Assembly (NCBI GenBank): GCA_011503125.2
Contig: WWBZ02000040.1
Span: 2,170,001-2,234,000, forward strand
Origin: Botryosphaeria dothidea
Taxonomy: Eukaryota; Ascomycota; Dothideomycetes; Botryosphaeriales; Botryosphaeriaceae
Length of the DNA stretch: 64,000 nt
Direction of reading: 5' to 3'
Shown: one piece after another, positions 22,002 through 32,190 of the stretch
Numbering within the stretch: position 1 is the stretch's first letter
How the letters are laid out: each line of letters starts with the position of its first letter
Program-made: the position numbers and the translations under genes
The notes under the pieces: model-generated
What the model was told of the DNA's origin: nothing
The model's database searches: none
Seen by the model: the letters and a program-made list of their open reading frames with translations, nothing else

Positions 22002-22905
22002 GGTGAATGTCGTCGGCGAAACTGGCACGCAGCGGGAGATGGGTTTGAGCTGGTTGGGTGGTGAGTAGCAATGCTGAGGCGATGAATTTGTCGCTGCTGT
22101 GGGTGATGACTAGCGATGCTGGGGGTGATGATGGTTGCGTGCACTTGGTGAAGTGGGATGAAGAAGAAGAAGAGTCACTGAAGAGGCGCGGCGGGCGTTC
22201 TTAAGGCGTGACGGCTCTGGGCAAGTACCGCCCCTCCCACTTGGGGAGTGACCACTGCGGCCGTCGAGGCCTTCTTCTGCAGACGCCAGTCTAGGCGAAT
22301 CAGTGCTTGCCGCGAGCTGGATGGGAAACGACATTGTGGCTCCTGCTTCCCCGCTGTAGCAACCATCAGCAATGTCTGAAACGTCACAAGTAAACATAGC
22401 TGCAGGCCAATTACACTTGCTTGCGGATGAATGCTATCACCCCCCCCCCCCCCCCCCCCCAAGGTGAGGGCATTATCTATTATGTGTTGTGCGGTACCTG
22501 AAAAAAACGCTTGCTTGCGACGCTGGTGTGCACAGTTAAGCCGAGCCAGAGAAGCGCTGTACTTAAGGAAAGAGGAAGTTGCAAATGTGCAGACGCGCAA
22601 TCGCCCTCATACCCTTCCCCCCAAGAAAGAAGCCTTGACGTGCAACTGGTCCTGCCGCTCTAATTTCACCGAGACAGAAACCTCACCCCCAGGATCAATA
22701 CCTCTCATGCTACGCTTGATACATTGTATCAGCGCCCTGAGTCGTAGTTGATGACTTCTTCCTTTCGGGGAAAAGCGATTGGCTCGCTAGGCGCTTGAAC
22801 GGACAGTTGCAGGGTGTTGGTCCTGCGCGTCTATGCTGCATTCATTCATTTCTTTCTGACAGCTTTCTTTACTTGTTCTTCATCCCTGCATCCCACCTAC
22901 GTCAC
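22002..22905. other. Intergenic with a long poly-C tract
   Basis: About 900 bases between two minus-strand genes. It holds a run of 21 C (22440-22460) but no supportable gene. The open frames crossing the tract are products of it. Confidence 0.45.
22440..22460. repeat. Poly-C/poly-G homopolymer of 21 bases
   Basis: Uninterrupted C run on the plus strand. Such tracts are rare, unstable in replication and error-prone in sequencing, so the exact length should be taken as approximate. Confidence 0.9.
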
Positions 22906-24060
22906 CTACAAAATGGCCAAAGCGTTCGGAGGTGATCCGACGAGGCAAGGAACGTGCAGCGGCGCCGACGTCAGCATGAAGCTGTATCTGCCCGATTTTT
23001 TGCACTGCGCCGCAAGAGCTTTGAGGTCCCACATCTCCCCTATCGAAAGCCCGAACATGCTGAGGAAATACTGGTGCAGAACTGGGCAATCCGACAGTCA
23101 GCTTGTGGTTTCTCGCAGCCAATTCCAGCGAGGTCCAACGTACCCATGTCCTCTTTGAGCTTCCAGACCCTCTCTGGCTCGTCCGGGTCGGCTCCAACCG
23201 CTTCGAACGCCGCCGAGTCCCCGGCGACGGCAGCAAAATGCCTGTTCCACACCCACCTCGCCGCTTCCACCGTGCTTTCCACTCCAGACAGCCCGCCACC
23301 CATGACCTGCTGCACCTGCTCTCCCATACTCTTCCCCTCCATCTCTTCCGTGTACCCCGTCCGTACCACCAGGATGTCCCCTCTCTTGAACTCCACACCC
23401 TGGTGCCTCGCAACCTCCTCCAACTCCTCCACCTTGATCCGCTTCCCCGTAAACGGCGACCAAGCAATTCCTTTCTCCTCCGCATACGCCTTATAATCGA
23501 GCAGGACCCCGCGCCCGACCAGCCCGCCGCGCGCATGCCAGTGATCCAGCGTCGGCAGCGCATTCTCCGCCGTGGTGCGCGCACTGGCCAGCGCCTCTGC
23601 GGTGCAGCTGGCGCCGTTGTACGCAAGCGCGCTGGCCTGGTGCGAGAAGTGGCACAGGCTGTCCTACTGGCTGCTGCACTGCGTGTTGAACTCGAGCACG
23701 TCGTCCCACCCGTGCGGATCCTCGCCGCCCATGCCCGTGCCCGCCAGCCCGTGGTGCTTGTGCACGGCGAGCTGGCGTCCGGGGAAGGGGATTTTGATGC
23801 TGTTGAGCGGCCAGCTGGGGGAGCGTCAGGTTCGTGAGCTGTGTCATCTGGGTGGAGGGCGCTCACTTGAGGGAGATGGAGATCCCTTCTTTGACTTCCG
23901 ATGCCGCAGCCGCCACGATGGACGGAGTGAGCAGGTTGAGGGTTCCGAGGACGTCTTTCTTGCCGTCTTTGTCGAAGACGCCCCAGGCGCAGCCTTGCGG
24001 CATGCCCTCGACCTTGGGGAGGTCGTCAAAATCGGGGGCTTTGGGCTCGGAGTTGCTCAT
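22906..24060 (-). pseudogene. Cyclase-family protein (kynurenine formamidase-like), interrupted by one in-frame TAG
   Basis: Exons 24060-23867, 23814-23144 and 23081-22906; introns of 52 and 62 nt; 347 codons including the stop. It fits the fungal cyclase-like family (PF04199 type), metal-dependent hydrolases related to kynurenine formamidase. The N-terminus reads KVEGMPQGCAWGVFDKDGKK and LGTLNLLTP. Exon 2 joins as ISLNWPLNSIKIPFPGR, then LAVHKHHGLAGTG. The metal/active-site segment should read CSSQ-W-DSLCHFSHQ, but the Trp codon is TAG (23664-23666, codon 115). The rest is intact: YNGASCTAEALASARTTAEN, ILVVRTGYTEEMEGKSMGEQ, HFAAVAGDSAAFEA, and exon 3 VLHQYFLSMFGLSIGEMWDL and APLHVPCLVGSPPNALAI. 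With no other lesion, this is a very young pseudogene, an assembly error, or a gene whose stop is recoded. It is divergent from the monooxygenase at 24799. Confidence 0.8.
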
Positions 24061-24798
24061 ATCTACGTTTTCTGGTATGCTATGGGGTATGTTATGCAGC
24101 AGAAAGCAAGACCTGCAGACGCTGTCCTCTTATTGTCGGGCACAATTGGTCCGAGATGGCCGGCCCATACAGAAGATATGCCTAGGCGAAGACGGTTCAT
24201 GTGGTGGTTCCATCAAATGTGGTCGGCAGAGCATCCTGATTGGTTACCAAGTTTGGTACTGACGCAGGATGAGGCAGTTGAGCAGCAAAGAACATGTGGC
24301 GGTGGCTTGGCAATCTGCCACATGTTCCGTTTACCCCGCCCGTTCGCATTCGGTAAAGATCTTGGGCTTGCTGCCACGCCTGTGCATAACCACAGCCGTG
24401 TGGCCCGGCCAGCATTCCCATGATCCAAGCCAAGCCTATCATCGACGACTTCTGAACTCGGAAACAAGACAACTCCTCTCCCGCACAGTCAGATCTTGGG
24501 GGATTCGAGAATGATAGAGGCTCTTTCAAGGATTGATTGGGCAACCCTATGTGCCACAAGAGAGGGGTTCTGTAAGCTGACTTTCTTCCCCAGACACGGT
24601 CTGCTTTGGCCGGATATAGGATATTAAACAGCCCATCCTTCAAGCCAAAGTCCCACGTAAGCATGATATTCGAACAGCGGATGTCGAATTGCGGGGAAGT
24701 GTATAAAGGTCACTTCCAGAAGTGGTGGGAGGTGGTGCAAATTGTCAAGCACTGAAGTCAATTCTCTCATCCCCTCATAACCATTTCAATCAGCCAAA
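24061..24798. other. Shared divergent promoter of cyclase and monooxygenase
   Basis: 738 bases between the two divergent starts. It has no coding sequence I can support. A TATA box faces the monooxygenase. The arrangement suggests the two genes were once co-regulated. Confidence 0.5.
24702..24707 (+). promoter_or_regulatory. TATA box of the monooxygenase gene
   Basis: TATAAA in the context GTGTATAAAGGT, 97 bp upstream of the ATG at 24799, a usual distance for a fungal TATA promoter with a leader of about 60 bases. Confidence 0.5.
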
Positions 24799-26930
24799 AT
24801 GGTCGGCTCTGTCTACTCTGAAGTCCAGGAGATCCCTCCGGACCCGAAGACGCTGGCAAAGTACCAGCAAGAACGCAACAAACGCTTCAGAGAGGATGGA
24901 CTGACTCAGTTTCTCGATCTCGACAAGACCGAAAAGTTCAAGTACCTTGATGAAGACCCCTTCGTGGACCACGATGCCTTGAACGCGCAAGAGCCCGTGC
25001 TGAAAGATGGATCCCAATGCCAATTCCTCATCTACGGCGCGGGATACGGCGGTCTTGTCTTCGGAGCCCGGCTCGTCGATGCTGGGTTTAGGGCCGAAGA
25101 CATTGTGCTCGTCGACACGGCGGGCGGATACGGCGGAACATGGTACTGGAACAGATACCCAGGCTTGATGTGCGACATCGAGAGCTACGTGTATATGCCG
25201 CTGCTGGAGGAGACGGGATACATGCCCAAGCACAAGTACTCGTACCAGCCGGAGCTGCGCGAGCATGCCGACCGCATCGCCGACCAGTGGCATCTGCAGG
25301 CACAGTTCCGCACCAAGGTGAACAGCCAGACGTGGGACGAGGACCGCAAGCAGTGGAGGTTCGACCTCACCGAGAACAGAGGGCCTGCCGAAGGGACGCG
25401 AGACCTGCAGGTGCACGCCAACTTCGTCGTCATGACGGGCGGGCTCTTGTCTGTGCCGCACATTCCCAAGCTCAAGGGGCTCGAGGAATTCAAGGGAGAG
25501 CATTTCCACACGGCACGCTGGAACTGGAACGTCACAGGTGAGCAGTGACGCCGTCTCAACTCCCAACCCCCTGAGCTCTACCACTGACTTCTCACCCCCA
25601 GGCGGATCTGAGTGCGACCAAGGCCTCACATCCCTCAAAGGCAAAACCGTCGGCCTCATCGGCACCGGTGCCACCGCCGTCCAACTCATCCCCGAGCTCG
25701 TCAAACACGCCAAAGACCTCTACGTCTTCCAACGCACGCCCTCCTCCTGCGAAGTCAGTCAAGCCACTCATAAATGCTCGTTGACAAAGAAGCTAATGCA
25801 AGTCTTTACCTCCAGGTCCGCGGCCAACGCGCCACCACCCCCGCCGACTGGGCCACCATCACGTCTCACGGCCCCGGTTGGCAAGCACACCGCATGGATA
25901 ATTTCAACCAGCACATTCGCCAAGAAGCTGGACCCGACACCCCCAACCTCGTCGACGACGGCTGGACGAGGATGCCCGGATACATCACCGTGCTGGGGAC
26001 GGGCGGCCCACCTCTGGCGCCCGACCAGGTGCCGGCCCACGTCGCGCGCATGAACGCGCTCGACCTGCCGCGCGCCGAGCGCATGCGCGTCAGTATTTTT
26101 TTCCAACATCTCCTACCACATGATGAGTAAAAAAAAGAAGCTAACATTTGATTGTCCCTCAGGCCCGCGTTGATGAGATCGTGAAGGATCCGAAGACGGC
26201 GGCCAGCCTCAAGGCGTGGTACCCCAGCTGGTGCAAGCGCCCCTGCTTCCACGATGAGTACCTGCAGAGTTTCAACCGGGCCAACGTGCACCTCGTCGAC
26301 ACGGACGGCGCGGGTGTCGAGGGCCTCGCGCCCCACGCGGTCTGGGCCAACGGGCAGGAGTACCCCGTCGACGTGCTCATCTTCGGGACGGGGTACCGCC
26401 CGCCCATGCCCGGCAGCCCCGCGCTGAACGCGGGGGTCAGGGTCGTCGGCAAGGACGGCGTCGACATGGACGAGAAGTGGGAGCGGATCGGCGCCGCCAC
26501 GCTGCACGGCGTCGTGGCCAACGGCTTCCCGAACTGCTTCGTCTGGAGCCCGACGCAGACGGGCCTGGCGCCGAACGCGTGCGCGGTGATCGACATGACG
26601 GCGAGGCACACGGCGTACGTGGTGGCGGAGGCGCGGAAGCGGGCGGGCGAGGCGGCGGCGGCGTTTGCGCTGCAGCCGACGCGCGAGGCCGAGGAGGCGT
26701 GGTCGACGGAGAGCGCGATGAGGGCGGCGTGGTTTTCGCCGCTGGTGGGGTGCACGCCTGGGTATCTGAACAAGGAGGGCATGATGGACAAGATGGTGGA
26801 GCTGAGTCCGGAGGAGCAGTTTAAGCAGGGGAGGGCGGCGCATTGGGGTGGCGGGTGGAATGATTATAGCGCCAAGATTGTGAAGTGGAGGGAGGATGGC
26901 AATTTGGAGGGGATTGAGGTGTGGACCTGA
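24799..26930 (+). CDS. Baeyer-Villiger-type flavin monooxygenase
   Basis: Exons 24799-25537, 25602-25753, 25816-26088 and 26163-26930; introns of 64, 62 and 74 nt, all keeping frame; 643 residues. Class B flavoprotein monooxygenase that would oxidise a ketone to an ester or lactone using NADPH, FAD and O2. The FAD-binding GxGxxG is GAGYGG (about residue 80). The motif [11 protein letters not shown] at 112-122 is the Baeyer-Villiger GGTW signature. The fingerprint F-x-G-x3-H-x3-W is [11 protein letters not shown] at 231-241, followed by Asn rather than the usual Pro or Asp. The NADPH-binding GxGxTA is [11 protein letters not shown] (about 265). The C-terminal part has IFGTGYRPP and [13 protein letters not shown]. 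The N-terminal extension of about 70 residues is typical of larger fungal members. No targeting signal is seen. The substrate is unknown; such enzymes act in secondary metabolism and in ketone breakdown. Confidence 0.92.
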
Positions 26931-27147
26931 GGGAGAGAAGTGAGTGCTGCAGTGGGCATTCTGCAAGTGAGAAGGAAGAGTTTTATGAGATTTAACGATA
27001 AACGTGAAAGAGAGCACACTGTCGCTTTTGCTTCTTTTTGTAACAGAATTCAGTTTTTTTCTACTATCTGACCCAGGCTTCCTATTCAACGGATTGTGTA
27101 TATCGAAAGATTGACTGGTAAACACCTCAACAACAATATTCCTGAAA

Positions 27148-27981
27148 TCAAGCATCCCATCCCCATGGGCGGTGGCCTCTGTGATCGGTTCCATTACTGG
27201 ACGAAGTAACGTTTCCGTGACGAGAGCCGTGCCCGTGGGGGACACCTGAGTAAGAGGGCTTGTACCCTCCAGAAGTTTGGCTCTCAACAGGGGCGGTAGT
27301 GATGGCATCGTCATCCCCAGAAGGGCCGCTATCATCCGCAGCAGCTCCGTAGCCTCGGAAAGTTCTGTCTTCTCCATTGCCCGCACCCTGAGAGTTGTTG
27401 TCGACCGGAGTGGTGATACCGTTTCCGCCGTAGGTGCTGTTTCCGGGCGATTGGGTGATGGCGGAAGTGACGGGAACAGTGAAAGGAGGACCGTAGCAAG
27501 TGCCGCCTCCAACGGCGTTAGTAGAGCAGTTGCCGCCGTACAATGCCAGAGAAGTGGATCCTTTCAGCTCAATTGCAGCTCCCTCTTGGCGGATCTTCTG
27601 CGATATCCAAAGTGCTAAAGTGGTTTCAGCGCTGATCTGATGACGAGACTTCCTTGGGTAGTACTCACTACCAATGTTCCAGTCCGTGGTAAAAGATACT
27701 GACTCATCGTCACACGGGGTGTAAGGTTGCTCGGGTCCGAAACCCAAAGCAGTGCCGGGGAAGGATGCGCTGCAGTGTACGGCATCCGCTGCGGACAAGT
27801 AATTCACAAGAAAGTCGACGGATTTGTGGCCGCCGGATGGGGGGTAGCTTGAACTGGGGCTGGTAACTATCCAAGACCCATAGGCTTCGGTGTCATTGGT
27901 GTTTCTGACATAACGAGGGTAGGCAGCAGCAACAAAGGAGTAAAGGGTGATGGTGCCAATGAACGTCGTGATAGTATGCAT
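27148..27981 (-). CDS. Small secreted Cys-containing protein, unknown family
   Basis: Exons 27981-27669 and 27614-27148; the intron (27615-27668) is 54 nt, a multiple of three without stops, so the unspliced message is also open. The spliced form has 259 residues. A clear signal peptide (MHTITTFIGTITLYSFVAAA) precedes the mature start at about Tyr21. The mature part has four to five Cys (VHCSASF, YTPCDDES, GGNCSTNAVGGGTCYGPP) and several sequons (NDT, NCS, NST, NNS, NVT, NGT). The last 90 residues are low-complexity, rich in Gly, Ser, Asp and His (PHGHGSRHGN, DHRGHRPWGW). No GPI signal is evident. Splicing gives DWNIG-TLWISQKIRQEG. A cell-wall or effector-like role is possible, but no family is recognised. 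A TATA box lies about 100 bp upstream. Confidence 0.75.
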   Translation of the reverse strand: MHTITTFIGTITLYSFVAAAYPRYVRNTNDTEAYGSWIVTSPSSSYPPSGGHKSVDFLVNYLSAADAVHCSASFPGTALGFGPEQPYTPCDDESVSFTTDWNIGSEYYPRKSRHQISAETTLALWISQKIRQEGAAIELKGSTSLALYGGNCSTNAVGGGTCYGPPFTVPVTSAITQSPGNSTYGGNGITTPVDNNSQGAGNGEDRTFRGYGAAADDSGPSGDDDAITTAPVESQTSGGYKPSYSGVPHGHGSRHGNVTSSSNGTDHRGHRPWGWDA

Positions 27982-30653
27982 GTTGCTTCCACTATATAAG
28001 GGAACGAAGAAGGAAGGTGTTGTTTGAGTGAGTGACTTGCTTGACGGAAACTGATGTGGTGATGAGAACTTCCAGCGTTTTATACAAGAATGCTAAGGTT
28101 TTCAGCTGCTCCGGTTCTGATCATAGTGTATACACCGCTGTATTCCGATTCTGAGGGATCCGGGATGCACCCCAGTAACAAACGACCTTGGGGGCTGGTC
28201 AATCTCAGCTATGTCAGTTTCAGGGTAGCACTCGAGCTTTCTTCTCCGGTAATGCCTAAGGCAAAGGAAAGTCCGTAAGATATCACCCAATCACCATACA
28301 TTCCGTCTCCAATGGCGCGCACCACCATTTCAACCCACTGCAGGTGGTACGGCTGTGGCTGCCGATCCGCGCTGGCGTTCCTATTTTGGGTTTACTTATT
28401 GTTTTGAAACTGCGCCACGGATGAACACGAACAAGGCTCACATGTAAATCCATCTCCATACAGGAATGTTTATCACGGTCTGGTGTTATGTGCAGGTCTG
28501 ACACGGGAGTCATCATATCGAGATTCATGAAATGGAGCGGCGGGACAGCGAAGTTGCGGAAGTCGGACGGCGATTGCAGATGTTTGAGTGCGCAACTCCA
28601 TCAGGCTATTGCCAAACCCTAGGGCGGAATGTTTCTCAGAAGCAACTCAAATATCTAGGGGCTTATGCCTGTCAGCGAGCGCTAAGTTTCAAACAATCCC
28701 CGTGGCTTGACAGCGTTTCGCGAAACAGAAGCGTAGCTTGCCTAGCGCCGGTGCGGGCTACAGATCCCCTCCTGGACTACCACTGCGCCATCTTCAATCC
28801 AGCATGGAATTCTCGAGAGCTGAACGGTATTCTGACCCGGCCCCCTATTCCATGCATGCAGATAAAGTCCCGATGCACCACCATTGCAACACACTTTGAT
28901 TATCGTAGACCCGGCCTGGTTGGTATTGCAGTCGCCTGTCAGCTTGCGTCAAGCTTCCGCGCTTTCGACTTAGGTTCTCACCCAAGCTTCTTTCGGAAGA
29001 GGACTTACCTTTTCAAGTAATTTTCCGAAACTCCGACAGACTCGCGTGTTCTTGCATTTGCACCGGGGCTTTCAGCTCGGAAGCCCCCCTGCACCTCAAC
29101 ACATGAGACTTTTGGAATATTTGTGACTGCGTTCGGGGGAGAGTGTTTTAAAGTTGATATTGACGGTCCGTTCTGAAGCCTTTGAAGTGGCTTCGTGGGT
29201 AGAGAGTGGCTCTTCTAATATTTATTGATGGAACATGAGCCCAGTCGTTGGCTGATCAATGCCTTATTGCCTGATTCGTTTAAGCTTTCTGTTTGCCTCG
29301 ATTATAGTGCTAGATGCTCATAGCCAGCGCCGCTCATTCTTGGTAACAAATAACCAGAATTCCATCATCAGTTTCGCGAACTGGTTCCCACTTTGAGGCT
29401 CGCATCACCATGCACCATCATTTATATCTAGAAGCTTCACCAAAAGTAGGAGCGAGGGGACTCGTTCAGGCACCGTGAAAACTTAAGAGCGCCACGCATG
29501 TAGTTTCGAGCAAGGCTGGACAGGCTTTGAGACTGATTGAACAGCTCTGATAAGTCTGTGAGCTGTCAGTGCACAGTTGCTATCTTGTAACACATCCTGG
29601 AAGTCGGTTTCCAGACCACAGTCAAAGCATTCGGCGTCCATGTAAATACTAAAGGCCTGTCGATCTCGGTAATCTCACCGAAACCCCGCTGCCCTATAGG
29701 AGCGATCTCAAGCCTCGGGCGGATGACCAGGACCTTGACTTAATACGAGACTAATCTTGGAAGCTCGCTCCATTCTTCAAATGCTGCATGATCAGAAAAA
29801 AGTTGACGTACAGTTTTCGCGTTCGTACTCGGCTACAATGCCTACGGGGATGGATACAGCGCTCGTGGGGGCGGGACACCGACAGGGATATCTTCATTAC
29901 AAATCGATCTCGTGTCTTCCTCATGCAGCATCCGGCTCAATCTCTAAACAAGCTGAATCGCTACTTGTGGTCATACGTGGTTCAAAGCCGCCAGCTCATT
30001 CTTCAAAAGACATTTTGAGAGCTTGTTGCAGTGTTTTGATCCGAATGTTCGTTGAATATTTTACTCCATCCGAGACGAGGACGGTGAGCTTTATTCTCGG
30101 CATACTCATGCCATGCCACGTCGGAGCCACCCGTGTGTTGATGCCACGGCCACAGGGCAGATGAGTTTTTGCAAGCACGTGGCAGCCCGCCTTCCACCTA
30201 TCTGGGTCCTCTCTTCGGATTCCTTCTCGATATCAATTTTAACAATGGTTTTCCAAACCCAACACTGGTTTAAAATACTATCAAATCGCGCAACAATAAG
30301 AGTATAATCAAGAAATTCTGGCAAGCCGATCTCTTTGACGGATTTTTCTGAGACCGAGGGTGCCGCTTTGTATGGCAGTTGCGGGTAAGGAATTCCGAGT
30401 AGGTTGGCAACATCGACAGGGTAGGATAGAGTTTATATGCTGGTTTGCCTATCAACCTCCCCGGAGAAACTTTTTAGTAGGCTCGATTCCAACCTTAAAT
30501 CCAACGTTCCAGCGTAATATTATTAACTGCCGCGCCGTCGCTTCTCTTTACTGATGCATTTTCTCCCGATAGCCGGTCACAATTACTGGCGTTCACAGCT
30601 TTCAACTCTTCAATTTACAATGTCATAGTAAGAGCCTCACCAACAAATACGCC
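27982..30653. other. Gene-poor interval
   Basis: About 2.7 kb in which I cannot support a gene. The longest ATG frame (28532-29020, 162 codons) has no domain, signal or membrane features. Another (29757-30164) has no ATG at its start. No transposon signature, tandem repeat or tRNA was recognised. Confidence 0.4.
28079..28084 (-). promoter_or_regulatory. TATA box of the small secreted protein gene
   Basis: TATAAA on the minus strand, about 98 bp upstream of the ATG at 27981. A second TATATA-like element at about 27992 is too close to the start codon to be the functional one. Confidence 0.4.
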
Positions 30654-32190
30654 ATGTCACGGATAGCAAGTCCGTTGATGACAGGCATGAACTTGACGAC
30701 CCAAGAGAAGGAAAGATTGATGGGAGAGACAAGGGGGCCTATGGCTCTTGGTGTTATTTTCTCATTCTGGGGTCTGTCTGTCATTGTGGTCTCGCTCAGG
30801 CTGTTCGTTCGGTTTAAAATGATCAAGAAGCCTGGGCTGGATGACTGGATGATTGCCGTGTCAGAGGTATGATGGATCAGCCATTTTTCGTTTCATAAAC
30901 TGATCTCATCAGTAGGTATTCTGCTCCGTCAGTGTGTTTTTCATATCCCAGCGTAAGCCACCACACATCTTCTGTCGCTCTCCGGCATTTTTCCCATGCT
31001 GATTTAATCTTCCAGAGGTTCACTACGGCGACGGACGCCATCTGCTAGTATTGAGCCTACAGCAAGCAGATATGATAGCGAAGGTGAATCCATGCTGCTT
31101 CTCCATTCTATTCGGAAAACTGACAAGAGGAGATGAACTTCATCGCGGTCGTACACTGGACATTTGCCATAACCGGGACCAAAATATCCATCCTCGTGCA
31201 GTACCTACGCCTCTTCCAATTACGCAAGATGGCTCAAGCAGTATGGATTATGCTGGCTGTTGTGTTTGCGGGCGGAATCACGACTTTTGTTGTCGTCATG
31301 ACTGCTTGTATACCATTACAAGCCCTTTGGGAGACAAATATTCGTTCCGAATCCAAGTGTTTGAACCAGAGACTGTGTGTTGGAATCTTCTCTTCCTTTG
31401 CATTCCTCATGTTGAATTTCTGACATACCGTGAACAGATTCTGGCAGGTACAATCGGCATTCGAAGTTGTTACCTGTTGTGCCATGGCGGGATTCCTACT
31501 TCCACCTTTTTGGAAATTAAAAATGCCAAAACAGAAACGGATCGGGCTCATGATGCTCCTTGGCCTCAGTACTTCGTATGTTTGATACCTCAAGATTCCT
31601 GCTCTGATGAGAGAGACTCTGATGGAAACAATAGTGCCTGCATATTGAGCATTTTGAGAATGAAGAGCGCATTCGACGCAATTCCGAGTAATGCAAACGA
31701 GATCCACGACTTCACGTGGACAGGCATCTTCACCTCCGTCTACGCCGCAACGGAGCTCCTTACCGGAATAACCTGCTGTTCCCTGCCCGCCCTCATGCCG
31801 CTTCGCTCCTACTTGTCTCCGAGGAGGTGGAGGGTAGCCAGGCCTGTCATCGTGCACCCAAGCGCCCCGAACTTGCCTCAACGCCGCTTTGAAGAGAACA
31901 AGCTGCCCATGGCAAGACCTGTCGAGTTGGTATCGCCGGGATCAGGTAGAAGCAACAGGAGGGGAGAGGAGAGGGTTGATGAACTCAGCAGCAGGCAAGG
32001 GATCACTTCTCGGAGCAGCACTTTACAGAGCAGTTCTTGCCAGAGCACTACACTCTACAGCACCCATGAAGCCCAGTCGTTGGAGATCACCATTCTGGCG
32101 GTTCCTCAGCCGGTCGCACTTCCAGGACCGTGGAGCTCTCGCGTTCGACAATCATTGGACAGGGATTACCGGGGACGAAGTGCGAGATAA
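30654..32190 (+). CDS. Rhodopsin-domain integral membrane protein, second copy
   Basis: Exons 30654-30866, 30916-30952, 31016-31083, 31133-31374, 31438-31575 and 31635-32190; introns of 49, 63, 49, 63 and 59 nt, frame kept at every junction; 417 residues. It belongs to the fungal rhodopsin-domain 7TM family, as does the gene at 17281, but with a different exon pattern and low similarity. Family marks: MALGVIFSFWGLSVIVVSLR, KKPGLDDWMIAVSE, VHYGDGRHLLVLSLQQADM, MNFIAVVHWTFAITGTKISI, LVQYLRLFQLRK, TACIPLQALWE with CLNQRLFWQVQSAFEVVT, and after the last helix LTGITCCSLPALMPLRSY. The C-terminal tail of about 130 residues is Ser/Arg-rich. A three-codon uORF (ATG TCA TAG, 30620-30628) precedes the start. 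Six small exons make this gene easy to miss by ORF calling, but no stop or frameshift remains after splicing. Confidence 0.85.

Noticed and set aside
25866..27512. Minus-strand frame of 548 codons
   Set aside because: Antisense to exons 3-4 of the monooxygenase, produced by high GC at third positions.
28532..29020. ATG frame of 162 codons in the gene-poor block
   Set aside because: No signal, helix, domain or splice support; amino-acid composition looks random.
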